Assembly (NCBI GenBank): GCA_001606155.1
Contig: LODT01000011.1
Span: 248,001-312,000, forward strand
Source of the DNA: Tieghemostelium lacteum
Lineage: Eukaryota > Evosea > Eumycetozoa > Dictyosteliales > Raperosteliaceae
DNA length: 64,000 bases
Direction: 5' to 3'
In this document: positions 12,501 to 22,588 of the stretch, in pieces
Layout of the letters: each line of letters begins with the position of its first letter
How positions within the stretch are numbered: the stretch's first letter is position 1
Notes under the pieces: model-generated
What the model was told of the DNA's origin: nothing
The model's database searches: none
What the model saw: the letters and a program-made list of their open reading frames with translations, nothing else
Position numbers and translations under genes: made by a program

Positions 12501-13162
12501 GAAGTGTGCTAGGTAATTGGATGTACTTGTACCAGGATCTCTGGATAATATTCCCATTGGTTATATTCATGGGTATGACTAGACCTTCTACAAAGTTATC
12601 TATAAAAAGACCGTCAGGAAGACTAATTAGCGGTGCTATTGTAGGATCTCTTATAGTTCACATTCTAGTTTGTATATCATTTCAAATGGCTGTATTCTTC
12701 TTGATTCGGTCTAGACCATGGTACAATGACACCCAAATTGATGATGAGAATATATTTACCTATGTAACCACATCATTATTCATCTTTGGTTCTTTTCAAT
12801 ACCTCATAATGGCATTTACATTCTCTCATGGTAAACCATTCCTAAAACCACTATACACTAACAGGTTCCTATTTGGTACCTATCTCATTGCACTCTTCAC
12901 AACACTGCTACTCTTATTCCTACCCACTCAAAAGGTATGGACATTTGCACAACTCGTAATCCTACCAGTCAGTTTCCGACTAATCATGTTTGCAATGGTC
13001 ATTGCTAATCTCTTAGCCAACATTCTAGTAGAATTCCTGTTTTACTACTACAAAACTATCTCCAAAAAGAAAAAAGTTCAAAATCCAACTCTTATCTTTT
13101 CCAAAGACATTCCAAGAGACAATAGAATTACTGAACATACCGTTTTATTACCAATATCTTAA
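9541..13162 (+). CDS. P5B-type cation/polyamine-transporting ATPase (ATP13A2 family)
   Basis: Two exons, 9541-10124 and 10210-13162 (1178 residues), joined with GTATGT and TAG. P-type signatures are complete: VPGD and LTGES in the A domain, the P5B-specific PPALP in helix M4 near residue 485, the phosphorylation site DKTGTLT near 528, KGSPE in the N domain, TGDN, and GDGANDCGALKAA near 881. Several hydrophobic helices follow. The N-terminal part has a disordered acidic segment with Asn and Gln runs, then a hydrophobic hairpin (YWISVILTCGIALLVYYWF), as in P5B proteins. The family exports polyamines from lysosomes or endosomes; that the same substrate applies here is inference. All catalytic residues look intact. 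Confidence 0.95.
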
Positions 13163-13259
13163 GACAATAACAATAAAATCTATTGTTTATGCAGTTGTTC
13201 GTTTTTTTATTCTTACAAAATATAACCTGTTTCTCTTTCTCTCTCTTCTTATCTTTTAT

Positions 13260-13619
13260 TTATATATATTCATTAACTTTTTTCATTAAACTTATAACGG
13301 CTGATAATATTAAAATACTAAAAATTATATCTAAATAAGCATAACAATTTATAAGTGTTTTAATATGAATAGGAATCAAAGTGAGGTGGTGAGTGATAAC
13401 CAATGTCATTATCACCAATCAACTAAAAAACTTACAATAAATAAACTTTTCGACAGGACTACAAATCTCTAAACCTATTTCATTTTCAAACATTAAAATG
13501 GCATCTTGAAATTTCTCTTTTATTGACTTTCTTCTATTTTTGTCTACTCTAACTGTTCTTTTAATTCTAGCAATTTCAGCTTCAGCTTTCTTTGGGTCAT
13601 ATGAAAATATATTACTCAT
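13260..13619 (-). CDS. small hypothetical protein with C-terminal membrane helix
   Basis: Exon 1 (13619-13436) begins with an ATG and encodes a charged helical stretch (KKAEAEIARIKRTVRVDKNR and onward). A GTAAGT donor after FIYY-coding sequence can be joined to an acceptor TTTAG, giving exon 2 at 13330-13260 and 84 residues in total. The second exon adds IIFSILILSAVISLMKK, a good transmembrane helix, so the product would be tail-anchored. The intron would be 105 bp. Without this join the frame reads on for five residues and stops. The family is not recognised. The exon 2 assignment rests on phase and hydrophobicity only. Confidence 0.5.
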
Positions 13620-13670
13620 ATTTTGGTAAAAATGTAAAGTTGTTGGATATTTAGAAAATAAAATTTAAAA

Positions 13671-13980
13671 AAAAAATAAATTCTGAAAAATGTTAAGTTT
13701 AATTTATTTTTCAAATCAATATCTATAGATAACATGTTCATGAATGATAACATCAGGATATTGGAATGAATTGTGCAAAGCAATTAAGATCAAAACACAC
13801 AATTCATTACCATATCACCATTCAACTAATGGATTAGTTGAAAGGAATATTCAAGTGATTTCTACAATATTAAGAAAGATGTTATCTATGGAAAATAATG
13901 AATATTTAAACAGTATTGGTAACGATACAGAGAGAGTTGCAATGACAAAATTCATTAAGAAAAAATAAATTCTGAAAAAT
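13671..13980. repeat. 21-bp direct repeat pair around the integrase fossil
   Basis: The 21-mer AAAAAATAAATTCTGAAAAA plus a final T occurs at 13671-13691 and again at 13960-13980. The two copies bracket the better preserved part of the integrase fragment. They could be leftover target or element-end duplication, or a chance duplication in A-rich DNA. Confidence 0.6.
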
Positions 13981-14080
13981 CAGTATACTAGGCTATTACA
14001 GTATTCTTTGGTTACAAGGCACCAGATACATCTATAATGACAATTAGTTCAAGATTCAATGATCTGTTAATTAAAAAGAT
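13744..14080 (+). mobile_element. decayed LTR-retrotransposon integrase fragment (Ty3/gypsy-like)
   Basis: A short fossil with the integrase core signature of LTR retrotransposons (a PYHHSTNGLVER-type motif) near its middle. Only part of the integrase region is present; no reverse transcriptase, gag or terminal repeats are visible nearby. The element is broken and clearly old. Family assignment to Ty3/gypsy kin is by the NGLVER signature and is tentative. A short direct repeat brackets the better preserved part and a perfect inverted repeat follows directly. Confidence 0.7.
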
Positions 14081-14082
14081 AT

Positions 14083-14150
14083 CTACCTAGGAAATTGTTG
14101 TTTAAGAATTCTTATGAATTGTATACTTAAAAGAACAATTTCCTAGGTAG
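14083..14150. repeat. perfect 17-bp inverted repeat (hairpin, 34-nt loop)
   Basis: The arm CTACCTAGGAAATTGTT at 14083-14099 is matched exactly by its reverse complement at 14134-14150. The first ten bases of each arm also carry the CCTAGG palindrome. It lies just after the integrase fossil and 220 bp before the histone-fold gene. It could be a miniature inverted-repeat element, an element end, or a transcribed hairpin. Confidence 0.85.
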
Positions 14151-14370
14151 TAAGTAACTCAATAAAAACTTTCAAAATCAAATTACAACATACAGGAGTG
14201 GTGCTATAGATCTCTACGTATGTTTTTTAGATTGTCGCTGTTAATCCATCCATTCTTGGTGCTTTTCCATCTTTTATCTTTTGGATCGAGCAATATTACT
14301 TCTTCCAAGTAGAAAACCTTTATATTTATTTTTTTATTTTTTTGAGATTACCATATTTTGGCGCACTGAA
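14151..14370. promoter_or_regulatory. upstream region of the histone-fold gene
   Basis: About 220 bp between the inverted repeat and the chosen ATG. It contains T tracts at about 14330-14343 right before the start codon, as expected of a dictyostelid promoter. The frame is open upstream of the ATG from 14281, but that part is Leu/Phe-rich leader without family likeness, so I do not count it as coding. Confidence 0.4.
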
Positions 14371-14924
14371 ATGGCTAAAGATCAAGATATGAAAGATCAA
14401 GAGGAAATTGAAGATATAGAAGAGGAAGAAGAGGAGGTAGAGGAGGAGGTAGAAGAGGACGAGGAAGAAGAGGAAGATGAGGAAGAAAAGAAAACAAGTA
14501 CCACAACAACAACAAGCACATCAAAGAAAACCTCAAGTAAACCTACAGCTGCCACTAGTAAATCTAGTGCAACTACAAAGAAATCAAGATCAACTGTAAC
14601 ACAATTACCAATTGCCAGAGTTAAGAGAATTATGAAATCAGACAAAGACGTTAAATTAATTTCACAAGATGCCACATTTTTAGTTACAAAATCAACAGTA
14701 AGGAACTTTCACATTCATCATTTCTATAGAAATTAGTAAATAATAACCAGAATACAATATTATAGGAATTATTTTTAGAATATCTAGTTAAAGAAGCTTT
14801 TAAAAAGACAGTTGCAGAAAAGAGAAAAACTCTATCCTATAAAGACATTTCAACCACTGTAAAAGATACAGATCCTTTAGAATTTCTAGCTGATATCATA
14901 CCTGAGAAGGTGTTAAATCAATAA
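14371..14924 (+). CDS. histone-fold protein of the POLE4/DPB3-CHRAC type
   Basis: Exons 14371-14697 and 14766-14924 encode 161 residues. After an acidic N-terminus made almost only of Glu and Asp and a Ser/Thr/Lys linker comes a histone fold: LPIARVKRIMKSDKDVKLIS, then DATFLVTKSTELFLEYLVKE across the splice and KRKTLSYKDISTTVKD. This is the NF-YC-like fold of DNA polymerase epsilon subunit 4 and CHRAC-15, which pair with a POLE3/CHRAC-17 partner in replication and chromatin remodelling. The intron is GTAAGG to TATAG, 68 bp. Whether it belongs to polymerase epsilon, a CHRAC-like remodeller or both cannot be told. The acidic tail is N-terminal rather than C-terminal. Confidence 0.85.
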
Positions 14925-15325
14925 ACAGAAATATTAGGAATAATAATTATCCATTACAGCCTCATTTTTTTAAATATAAAGGATTGGTCAAGCAACCCAA
15001 AACTAGGTATGTTGAACGATTAATTCACCCCAATGGTGAATATTAATATTAACCTTTGACCCATATTAATTAAATACTATAGATGGTAAAAAATGATGAT
15101 TTTGGCTTTTTTTTAACCTTGAATGTGTGAGGTGGGGATTGTTATCGAAAACTAGTGGTGGGGTTTTTATCACACTGAATTTTTTTTTTTTCACTATTTT
15201 GTCAACAAGTTAGAACCTGTTATTATACATTTAATTCTTTTTTTTTTTTATTTAGATAATTTAGTACACTTCGAAGTCATATTTTATTTTTAATATTATT
15301 TATTTCATTTCCTATGTATTAGAGG
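14925..15325. other. intergenic, no gene seen
   Basis: About 400 bp. It holds a small inverted repeat TTCACC/GGTGAA near 15040-15060, a G-rich stretch near 15128-15165 and T runs at about 15180-15192 and 15239-15249. No coding frame or RNA gene is supported; the T runs probably belong to the promoter of the next gene. Confidence 0.4.
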
Positions 15326-16991
15326 ATGATAGAGAGAAAAGAATATTCAGATTTTAGTTCAGAGGATTCTGATGTTTTTGATAGTGAAGAGGAGGAGGAA
15401 GAAGATGAAGAAATTATTCATACCCTTAGAAAGACTAGAATGTCAAAGAATTTTAGTATATCCTCACCACCAACAGGTGCTGATATTCAAGGACATTTGA
15501 AAAGTCAAGAAACTTCACCAGAATTCTCAGAGAGAAATGATTCCAATAAAAATGGTAGTAATGGTAATGGAATATCGTCTCTATCAGACTATGAAGAAGA
15601 TGAAGCCTCTACCACTAGAGGTAAACCAATCCTAAATAACCTTTTTCAAAAATTTCTAAATAGAGAGATTATAAAGAAACTTCAACAGAGACAAAGTTAT
15701 ATCAACTCTAGACTAGAAAAACTAAAGAATGTAGTTGACCCTAACAAGATTCGTGGTCAATCTCTAAAGAGAGAAAAAGAAAGAATTCAAGAAGTGATTA
15801 AACTAAAAAAGAAACAGTTAAATGACCAAATGAATGCACCACCATTCATTAGACTAATGGATAAATGGTAAGACTTTTATAACTATATAAATGTATTGAA
15901 GGAATTAAAAATACTAATATATAAGGTTATATAGTGCATTTACTATAGGTTTAATTGTATTATTTATAAGTGAATTTATTCTATTAAGATCACCAAATTT
16001 GTTTTATCAATGGTATACATTGTTAATTGTTCCATTGATGGCATTTAGATTTATAATGTATCACAGGGCTAAATATCATTATTTTATGTTGGATTTCTGT
16101 TATCTCTGTCAGGTGCTACTACTGTTTTATTTGTTTGGACACACCTATGTTTTAGGAACTAATGTAACTGCCAATCTATTCAAATTGGTATTTGCATTGT
16201 GTAATGGACCATTATTGGCTGGTTGTTTAGTTTGGAGAAACAGTTTGGTTTTTCATGATGTTGATAAACTGACTTCAGTATTTATTCATTTATGTCCACC
16301 TATTGTCACCTATTGCCTTAGATGGTATCCACAATCACCTTATAGCGAGGAGTTGGCATGTGGTGGTTCAGAGTGCAGCTATACACTAAAGGAAGCCTAT
16401 TTTATCCCTATCCTTTTGTATATATTCTGGCAAGTGTTTTACTATGTAAAAACAGAGGTAGTTGATCAATCAAAATTGGCAAATGATAAAGATATTATGA
16501 CCAGTCTCAGATGGATGTCCATTAAACAACCTCATCCAGTGTACAAGTATCTCGTTAAAAAAGGTTTTACAGTTTCACCTTTGGTCATTCTAATGTTGGT
16601 ACAATTGTTATACACCCTTGGAACTCTATTAGCAGTTCCAATTATCATCAGATCTTTCTATTTACACACTGGTTTATTGATATTTGTATTTGTGGCAGTC
16701 AGTTGGAATGGTTCAAGTTTCTATTTTGAAGTATTCTCTGAAAACTATTCCAAAAGATTACTAAAAGAGGCTGCCGAGAAAGCATCTAGATCGTCATCTC
16801 CAACCAATACACCCTCAGATAGTAGTAACACCTCTCCTGGTTCAGATTCAAGTAATTCATCTACTTCCTCATCATCATCTTCCTCTAAAACACATCGTTT
16901 AAAAATCACCTCTATATATTCATTTTTAAAATTCTTGGTCATTTTCTTGGTTTCCCTATCATTTTACTTAAAATTGATTTTATCAATTTAA
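15326..16991 (+). CDS. gpc1: glycerophosphocholine acyltransferase 1 (GPC1/DUF2838)
   Basis: Exons 15326-15867 and 15926-16991 encode 535 residues. The enzyme acylates glycerophosphocholine to lysophosphatidylcholine, a step of phosphatidylcholine remodelling in the ER. The family core is clear: FYQWYTLLIVPLMAFRF, YHYFMLDFCYLCQVLLL, FALCNGPLLAGCLVWRNSLV, FHDVDKLTSVFIHLCPP and TYCLRWYPQ, with several membrane helices. The N-terminus is acidic and disordered and is followed by a short coiled coil, and the C-terminus is a Ser-rich tail plus a last helix. The intron is 58 bp (GTAAGA to ATAAG); an alternative acceptor nine bases downstream would drop three residues. Confidence 0.9.
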
Positions 16992-17206
16992 AATTAATAA
17001 AAATACAATCTGTACAATTTGAATAAAATAAAGCCTATATATAAATAGTATATTATAATATTATTTAAAACCTATTTAAACTAAAAGAAAACAACTCATC
17101 ATTTAAAATATTCAAATTGAGAATTGTGTGTGCTTGATGTTTGACTTTATTGTTGTAACTATTCTTTATTCTAGAAAGTACTTAATGTTGATCTTCATAT
17201 TGTTGT

Positions 17207-17420
17207 TTATTTGCATGTACATGGGCTGCATTTACAGGTAGTACATTTACATTCCTTAGTTTCTTTGTGTTCTGGTTTTTGTTCTGTTTGACCGCAGGTG
17301 CATGAGTCACCGCATTTGCAAGAGTCACCGCATTTACAAGAATGTGCCTATTAATTTGTGTGAAATTAATATTAAATATTTATTATATCTATATTATAAG
17401 TTTCAATGTAAAATTACCAT
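17207..17420 (-). CDS. metallothionein-like Cys-rich protein, 47 residues
   Basis: Exon 1 is just the ATG (17420-17418). A GTAATT donor follows at once, and a TTAATAG acceptor opens exon 2 (17347-17207). The product has 12 cysteines in two clusters of six, CKCGDSCKCGDSCTC near the N-terminus and CKCTTCKCSPCTC at the C-terminus, joined by a Gln/Glu/Lys linker, with no aromatic residues. CXC spacing and composition are those of metallothioneins, which bind Cu, Zn or Cd through thiolate clusters. GC content of exon 2 is well above that of its surroundings. Metal choice is not deducible. Such short genes are easily missed by gene finders. Confidence 0.85.
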
Positions 17421-17720
17421 TTTTATATATATATGTGTTGTTGAATTCAAATTTAATTAAAATTAAAAAAAAAAAAAATTATAAAAATAGTTCAAATTTT
17501 ACTTAGTTTAGTTGCTCATTATGGTCAATTTACAAATTAAGAAATTTAAATTAATTTGTGCAAGTAAAGGATTTTATTTCATTTTAGATTCTATTGAAAA
17601 GACAATCTTAAATTGATAACAATTGAATGGGTTTTTTATTTTTTTATTTACATTAACCTCTTTGTGAGCTGAACAAACCAAAAAAAATTAATCTTTGTGA
17701 TGTTTTCATTACCAAGTGGA
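17421..17720. promoter_or_regulatory. upstream region of the metallothionein-like gene
   Basis: This 300-bp gap lies between the ATG of the metallothionein-like gene and the 3' end of the WD40 gene on the same strand. It contains an A tract at 17466-17478 (T on the coding strand). I see no clear metal-response element of the animal TGCRCNC type. Confidence 0.4.
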
Positions 17721-18373
17721 TTATTCATGATTACGTTTATGATTATTTTTGGAAGGAGGTGTGCTGGTAGTATTATTATTATTATTAATATCGAGTCGAG
17801 AACTATCAAAAGGTCTTGTCCAAACTTTAATTGTGTGATCATCAGAAGCTGAACAAAATAAATAAGGTGAGATTGGTGACCAACAAACACAATTAACAGT
17901 TCCAGTGTGTCCAGGTAATGTTTCCAAAAGAGTACCAGATTGACGATGCCATACATAGATTTGATGATCTTCGGAACCAGATAGTACAAATGCTTCATCA
18001 GCACCACCAAAACATGATCGAATGACAAATCTACCTTGTTTCTGACCACGATATTTCTGAATAATAGTCTTTTTATCTAAATCCCACAAATGGATTTCCT
18101 GACTAGCGCTGATATTAATGAGTGCAGTATGACCATCGTTTGAGAGTTCCATACTGGTAATTGCATCGGTTTCAGGTATACAAATTGGACTGTTTCCAGA
18201 AGTGGTGTCGATATCATAGATTCTAATCTTTTTCTCTTGACAAATAACAATAAATTGACTGCCATCCCTGGTGACAGAGAGATCATTTACTCTGGCAATA
18301 CACCATGATGTCAGTGGTGAATTAATTACTATATTATTTATATGACTCTGTGCTATATTATTATTACCATTAC

Positions 18374-18404
<31 letters not shown>

Positions 18405-20068
18405 TAAATGATCTAAATCGCCAATACTCCAAAGATGTACATATCTATCCATACCACCGCTAAAGAATCGTTTTCCATCTGGATGCCATATACAAGATGA
18501 GATTGCTTCGGTGTGTTTAGAAAAAGTTCTTAGACATTGTCCATTCATATTCCAAAGTTTAATATTATGATCATAGCTGGCTGATAGTAAAAACTGATCA
18601 TCAGGTGACCATGCCAAATATGAAACCTCCTTAGTGTGACCTTGGAGAATATGTAATGGCTTAGGTTCAATTGGATTGGATTTATAAACACCAGACATAT
18701 CCCAAATGATAATAAGATTATCCTTTGAACAACTTGCCAATTTTAAACCATTATGTGAGAATTTAATAAACCATACCTCATCACGATGTTTATCCTTCAA
18801 TGTAAATCTGGCTTCTGAAGGCATCATTTGGTCTTTACTACAGACATGATCTTTAAATAAACTAATATATGGTTCATTGGTGTTGTGATATAGACATTTA
18901 CCAATTTGGTGTTGTATAGATTCCTTTATCAAATGTTCCAATCTTTTCTCAGGTAATAAAACTTCTGAGCTAACATATTCTATAGTAGTATCAATTTATA
19001 CATTGTGTTAGATGTGATTACAAATATTAATAATATCATAATTCTAAATCTAACAAAAACATACTTCTAATATTATTTAAAAGATCAACTCTCGATAGAG
19101 TCTTACTAGTACTATTATTATAAATGCAAATCTCTTTTTTCTTTGATTCAATCTGTTGAGCATTAGAGCACATGATTAAACTAGTGAGAGTTTGTAATTT
19201 ATGTGGATCTGTACTGATTGGTGTAATTTCACTTCTCAGACATACCAATGCCTCTTTTACATTCTTTTTATCTATTAATTCTAAATATTTTTGGCTATAA
19301 ATTAAAAATTTAACGCTCTGTGTGTATATTTAAAAATAAAGTTAATTGTCTGTTTCATTGGGTGCATTAATAAATGGATGTACATACATTTAAATCATCT
19401 TTACTCTGAAGATTTAAATAGGGTATTAAAGATTCAATTTTATTCCATTCACCACCCAATATACATTGAGAAAATTGTGCAATTTCTTTAGTTTGAAGTG
19501 ATACACCACTTTCTTTTTCTAATAGTTCTGCAGAGTTTCTAATTTCATCAAAATAGGTTAGAATTTATAATTTAGCAATGAAGATGAAAATACATACTTG
19601 TAGCCTAAACTATGTAAAGATTGTACTAATAATCTAACCATTTCATTCTTATTAAAATAGCATGAAACTAGATTATTTTCATCATCTACAGAGATTCTAT
19701 TATTTGATTTGGTGTAATCTAATACACCATTACTGTTTTCGTTACTATTTACGCTATTTTCCATTCTTTTAAACACAGGTATATAGATTTTTTCAGAGTT
19801 AATATTGCTATCAAATGTTTTTTCCTGTTTCTCTGGTTTGAATTTCTTTATTGGTCTAGATTCCTCAATATCCTCTTCTTGCTCTTCTTGTTCTATTTGT
19901 TCTTCTTGATCAAATGTAGTGGGAGGAGGTAGATTATTATTGTTATCACTATTGTTAATAGTTGATTGGGAAGTTGAATTTACCTCCGAAGTTATCAAAT
20001 TATTGTGATCCGTAATGTTTGATACAACGAACCCTAACTCTTTATAAACTTGTAAAGAGATAGAACTG
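17721..20068 (-). CDS. WDR26-like LisH/CTLH/WD40 protein
   Basis: Four exons, 20068-19598, 19538-19388, 19317-19065 and 18979-17721, about 711 residues plus an unresolved start. An acidic disordered N-terminus is followed by a LisH segment (NKNEMVRLLVQSLHSLGYK then NSAELLEKESGV), a CTLH-like stretch (SVKFLIYSQKYLELIDKKNV), LLPEKRLEHLIKESI, and seven or so WD repeats (for example LILWNMNGQ-like LWDL and IKVWTRPF ends). This order is WDR26, a subunit of the GID/CTLH ubiquitin ligase. No in-frame ATG precedes 19763. One possible first exon is ATGGGATA at 20214-20207 with a weak GTAGAA donor, which keeps phase but starts two bases after the neighbouring gene's stop. Confidence 0.88.
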
Positions 20069-20215
20069 CTAAAATATTAATTAAAGAAAATGTTGGTCTT
20101 TTTTAGTTTTATTAATAAAAAAAATTAAAAAAAAAAAAATTAAAAAAATTAAAACAATTAAATTATAATTATTATAATCTTTAATATCTCTACGTTTATA
20201 TTCTACTATCCCATC

Positions 20216-21129
20216 TTATTTATTCATTTCAATTGTATTTAAAATATCATCCAATTTTTGGGTTGGAACAGTTTTAGAAGGATTAAAATTTTTTGGGAAT
20301 TGAAAAATCAATTTATCTTGTTGCCTATTTATACATTTTACAATTATTGGGTATAGTTCACTAGATTCTGGTGTTTGTACCTTTTCAGAATTACTATCAG
20401 GTGGTAATGCTTCTTCTTCTTCACCACTTGTGGAGATTTTGTTTTTTTGGTGTAATTGATCAATAAAATTACTTAAATATAGAGTATCATGGTCAATTTC
20501 AGTTTGTTTGAGTAATAGGGTTTCTGTATCTTCGTTATAGTATGACTCCAACTCTCTTTTTAATTCAACTTCCTTGTAATGAAGTAAATCATGTAGAGTT
20601 GCAAAATAACTTTTTAGTCTAACACTTGCAGTTTCAAAAGGTTCTTGAACAGATTCTTGATAACTCTTATCATTACTTAATTTAATGTTTCCAAAGGTCT
20701 CTAACAGTTGGGATATAGTCTCATCAAATGATGGTAATGATCCAGATCTCGGATACTTATATTGATGTTCTCTAAAATGGTCATGAATATCTTTCCATGT
20801 ATGATGACTATGATCATTTAGACAATGACTACATATAACCTTCCTACACACTTGATCATAGAGTATCAGTGGTCTTACATGATGATTCTCACCATCCTGT
20901 AGACATTTTTCATAAGATCTAGGAACACCTTTAGCTTCATTCTCAAATTCCTCCAAATCCTTCAATTTATGAAATCTATGTTCAAGTACACAATGTATAC
21001 AAACACTCTTCTTACAATCTATACAATATATACAAACTAATTTTTGGTGTATTCCAAAAGGGCACTTTTCATTTACTGGTAATATCCTAGTATTTACAGG
21101 TGTTGGTACCACGTGATATTTCTGATTTC

Positions 21130-21165
<36 letters not shown>

Positions 21166-21533
21166 TATTTGTAACTTTATTTGTCTTTCTCTTTGAAATG
21201 ATTGAAAAAGTCTCTTTAATAAATTTATATTGATCTTTTGGTATCTTTTTCTTATTCTTTTCAAAACATCCACAAAATAACTTTCTATCAAAGAGAAAGT
21301 AAGTGTCAAAATCTACATTTAATGGACTGTTACATATTGAACCTGGTTAGATATGTTTGTTAGATATATATTGTAGTAATCATGATATTTTTAAAATGTT
21401 TAAATTTACATTTAAAACAAGCTCTGTGGGCACATTTAATATCACCAAATCCACTATCAAAAAACACCGTTTTGATATCTATGTAACCTTTAAAACAAAT
21501 ACTACATATGGAATCATAGTTTCTGGATCCCAT
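20216..21533 (-). CDS. RING-like and double B-box zinc finger protein
   Basis: Exons 21533-21410 and 21342-20216 encode 416 residues. Exon 1, easily overlooked, starts with ATG and gives a RING-like pattern C10-x2-C13, C34-x-H36-x2-C39-x2-C42-x2-C45 across a 67-bp intron (GTAAAT to CCAG with a CTAAC branch-like site). After a basic segment and an Asn run come two B-boxes, at about 135-170 (CPFGIHQKLVCIYC ... CVLEHRFHK) and 187-230 (HHVRPLILYDQVCRK ... CLNDHSHH), then helical, probably coiled-coil sequence. The TRIM-like order suggests a ubiquitin ligase or scaffold; the RING is imperfect, so ligase activity is inference. Confidence 0.8.
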
Positions 21534-21735
21534 TCGGAGGAAATAATATATAAAATACTATTTTCTTGACACCTGTCAATAATTTAATAAAAAAAAATTA
21601 TAACAAATATGAATTAAGATGGTGGGACATTGCTTGAATGAAATTTGTTATTATTTTTAAAAAAAAAATTTTGATTTTGATTAATTTGTGTGTTGATGAG
21701 TAATACTTTCTACAGTAATATTAATTAGTTAAATA
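21534..21735. promoter_or_regulatory. divergent promoter, B-box gene / UPF0548 gene
   Basis: About 200 bp between divergent start codons with A tracts near 21588-21595 and 21660-21668. It is the only sequence available to drive both genes. Confidence 0.45.
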
Positions 21736-22392
21736 ATGTTATGTTTACGTAAACCAAGTGATGCAGATATTAGACAATATTTAATGGAAAGAAAGGAAGA
21801 ACCTTTACAGTATCAGCATATATACGGAACTAAAGAATATGATCATAAGATTCAATATGAATCTGACCCAAAATACGCACAATATGATATAGATCAGAAC
21901 CGTATTAAATTAGGTACAGGTAGAGAATGCTTTGAACGTGCAGTTTCAGCTCTAAAGGCTTGGAAAGAGTTTGATTTGAATTGGGTAAACTTTTGTTTCA
22001 ATGATGTTCCTATAGCAGTTGGTGAGACTATAGGCATTCTATCTAAACAATTTGGGTTTTGGATACTGTCATTCTGCAAGATTAATTATATAATAGACGG
22101 TTTAGATGAAGACAGCTCCGTTATCAGATGGGGATTTGCATATGGTACTCTAAAGGAACACGTTGAAAAAGGTGAAGAAAGGTTCCTTATCGAATGGCAC
22201 CGTGACCCTAATTCCCAGTCTATGGATACTGGTGATGTATATTTTGAAATACTATCCTTTTCGGAACCTCAACATTGGATGACTCAACTAGGCTATCCCG
22301 TAGCAAGATTCATCCAACATAAATTCTGTCAAGAAGCTTGTGATGCCATGTTAAAATGTGTCTCTGGTAATGAGTCAATTAGAAATGTCTAA
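21736..22392 (+). CDS. UPF0548 (DUF1990) family protein
   Basis: Single exon, 218 residues, ATG after an A/T leader. The family core is visible: YDIDQNRIKLGTGRECFERA, SALKAWKEFDLNWV, FGFWILSFCKINYIID, RWGFAYGTLKEHVEKGEERF and EILSFSEPQHWMTQLGYPVA. DUF1990 proteins are common in bacteria and occur in plants; no reaction is established for the family as far as I know. The N-terminal 45 residues are an extension relative to typical bacterial members. Codon use is like the neighbours, so any transfer would be old. Confidence 0.85.
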   Translation: MLCLRKPSDADIRQYLMERKEEPLQYQHIYGTKEYDHKIQYESDPKYAQYDIDQNRIKLGTGRECFERAVSALKAWKEFDLNWVNFCFNDVPIAVGETIGILSKQFGFWILSFCKINYIIDGLDEDSSVIRWGFAYGTLKEHVEKGEERFLIEWHRDPNSQSMDTGDVYFEILSFSEPQHWMTQLGYPVARFIQHKFCQEACDAMLKCVSGNESIRNV

Positions 22393-22588
22393 CCAACCAG
22401 TAATAATACTCAAATATAATACAATAGTCATCTAGATGGATAATAAATACAATTTGTACATTGAAAAACTTTCCTCTAAAAAAAACCCTTCTCCTCAACT
22501 TAAATTAAAAATTTAATTTTCTTATTTTTTTTTTCCCTTTTTGATTGAAACTTTAAATTATTGATAAACAGTTAGAAATTGAATAATA
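22393..22588. promoter_or_regulatory. gap before the FHA-AAA gene
   Basis: About 200 bp with a run of T at 22523-22533 just upstream of the next ATG. No other feature seen. Confidence 0.35.

Noticed and set aside
14397-14675. 92-codon minus-strand frame, Ser/Val-rich
   Set aside because: Antisense of the Glu/Asp run of the histone-fold gene; low complexity only.
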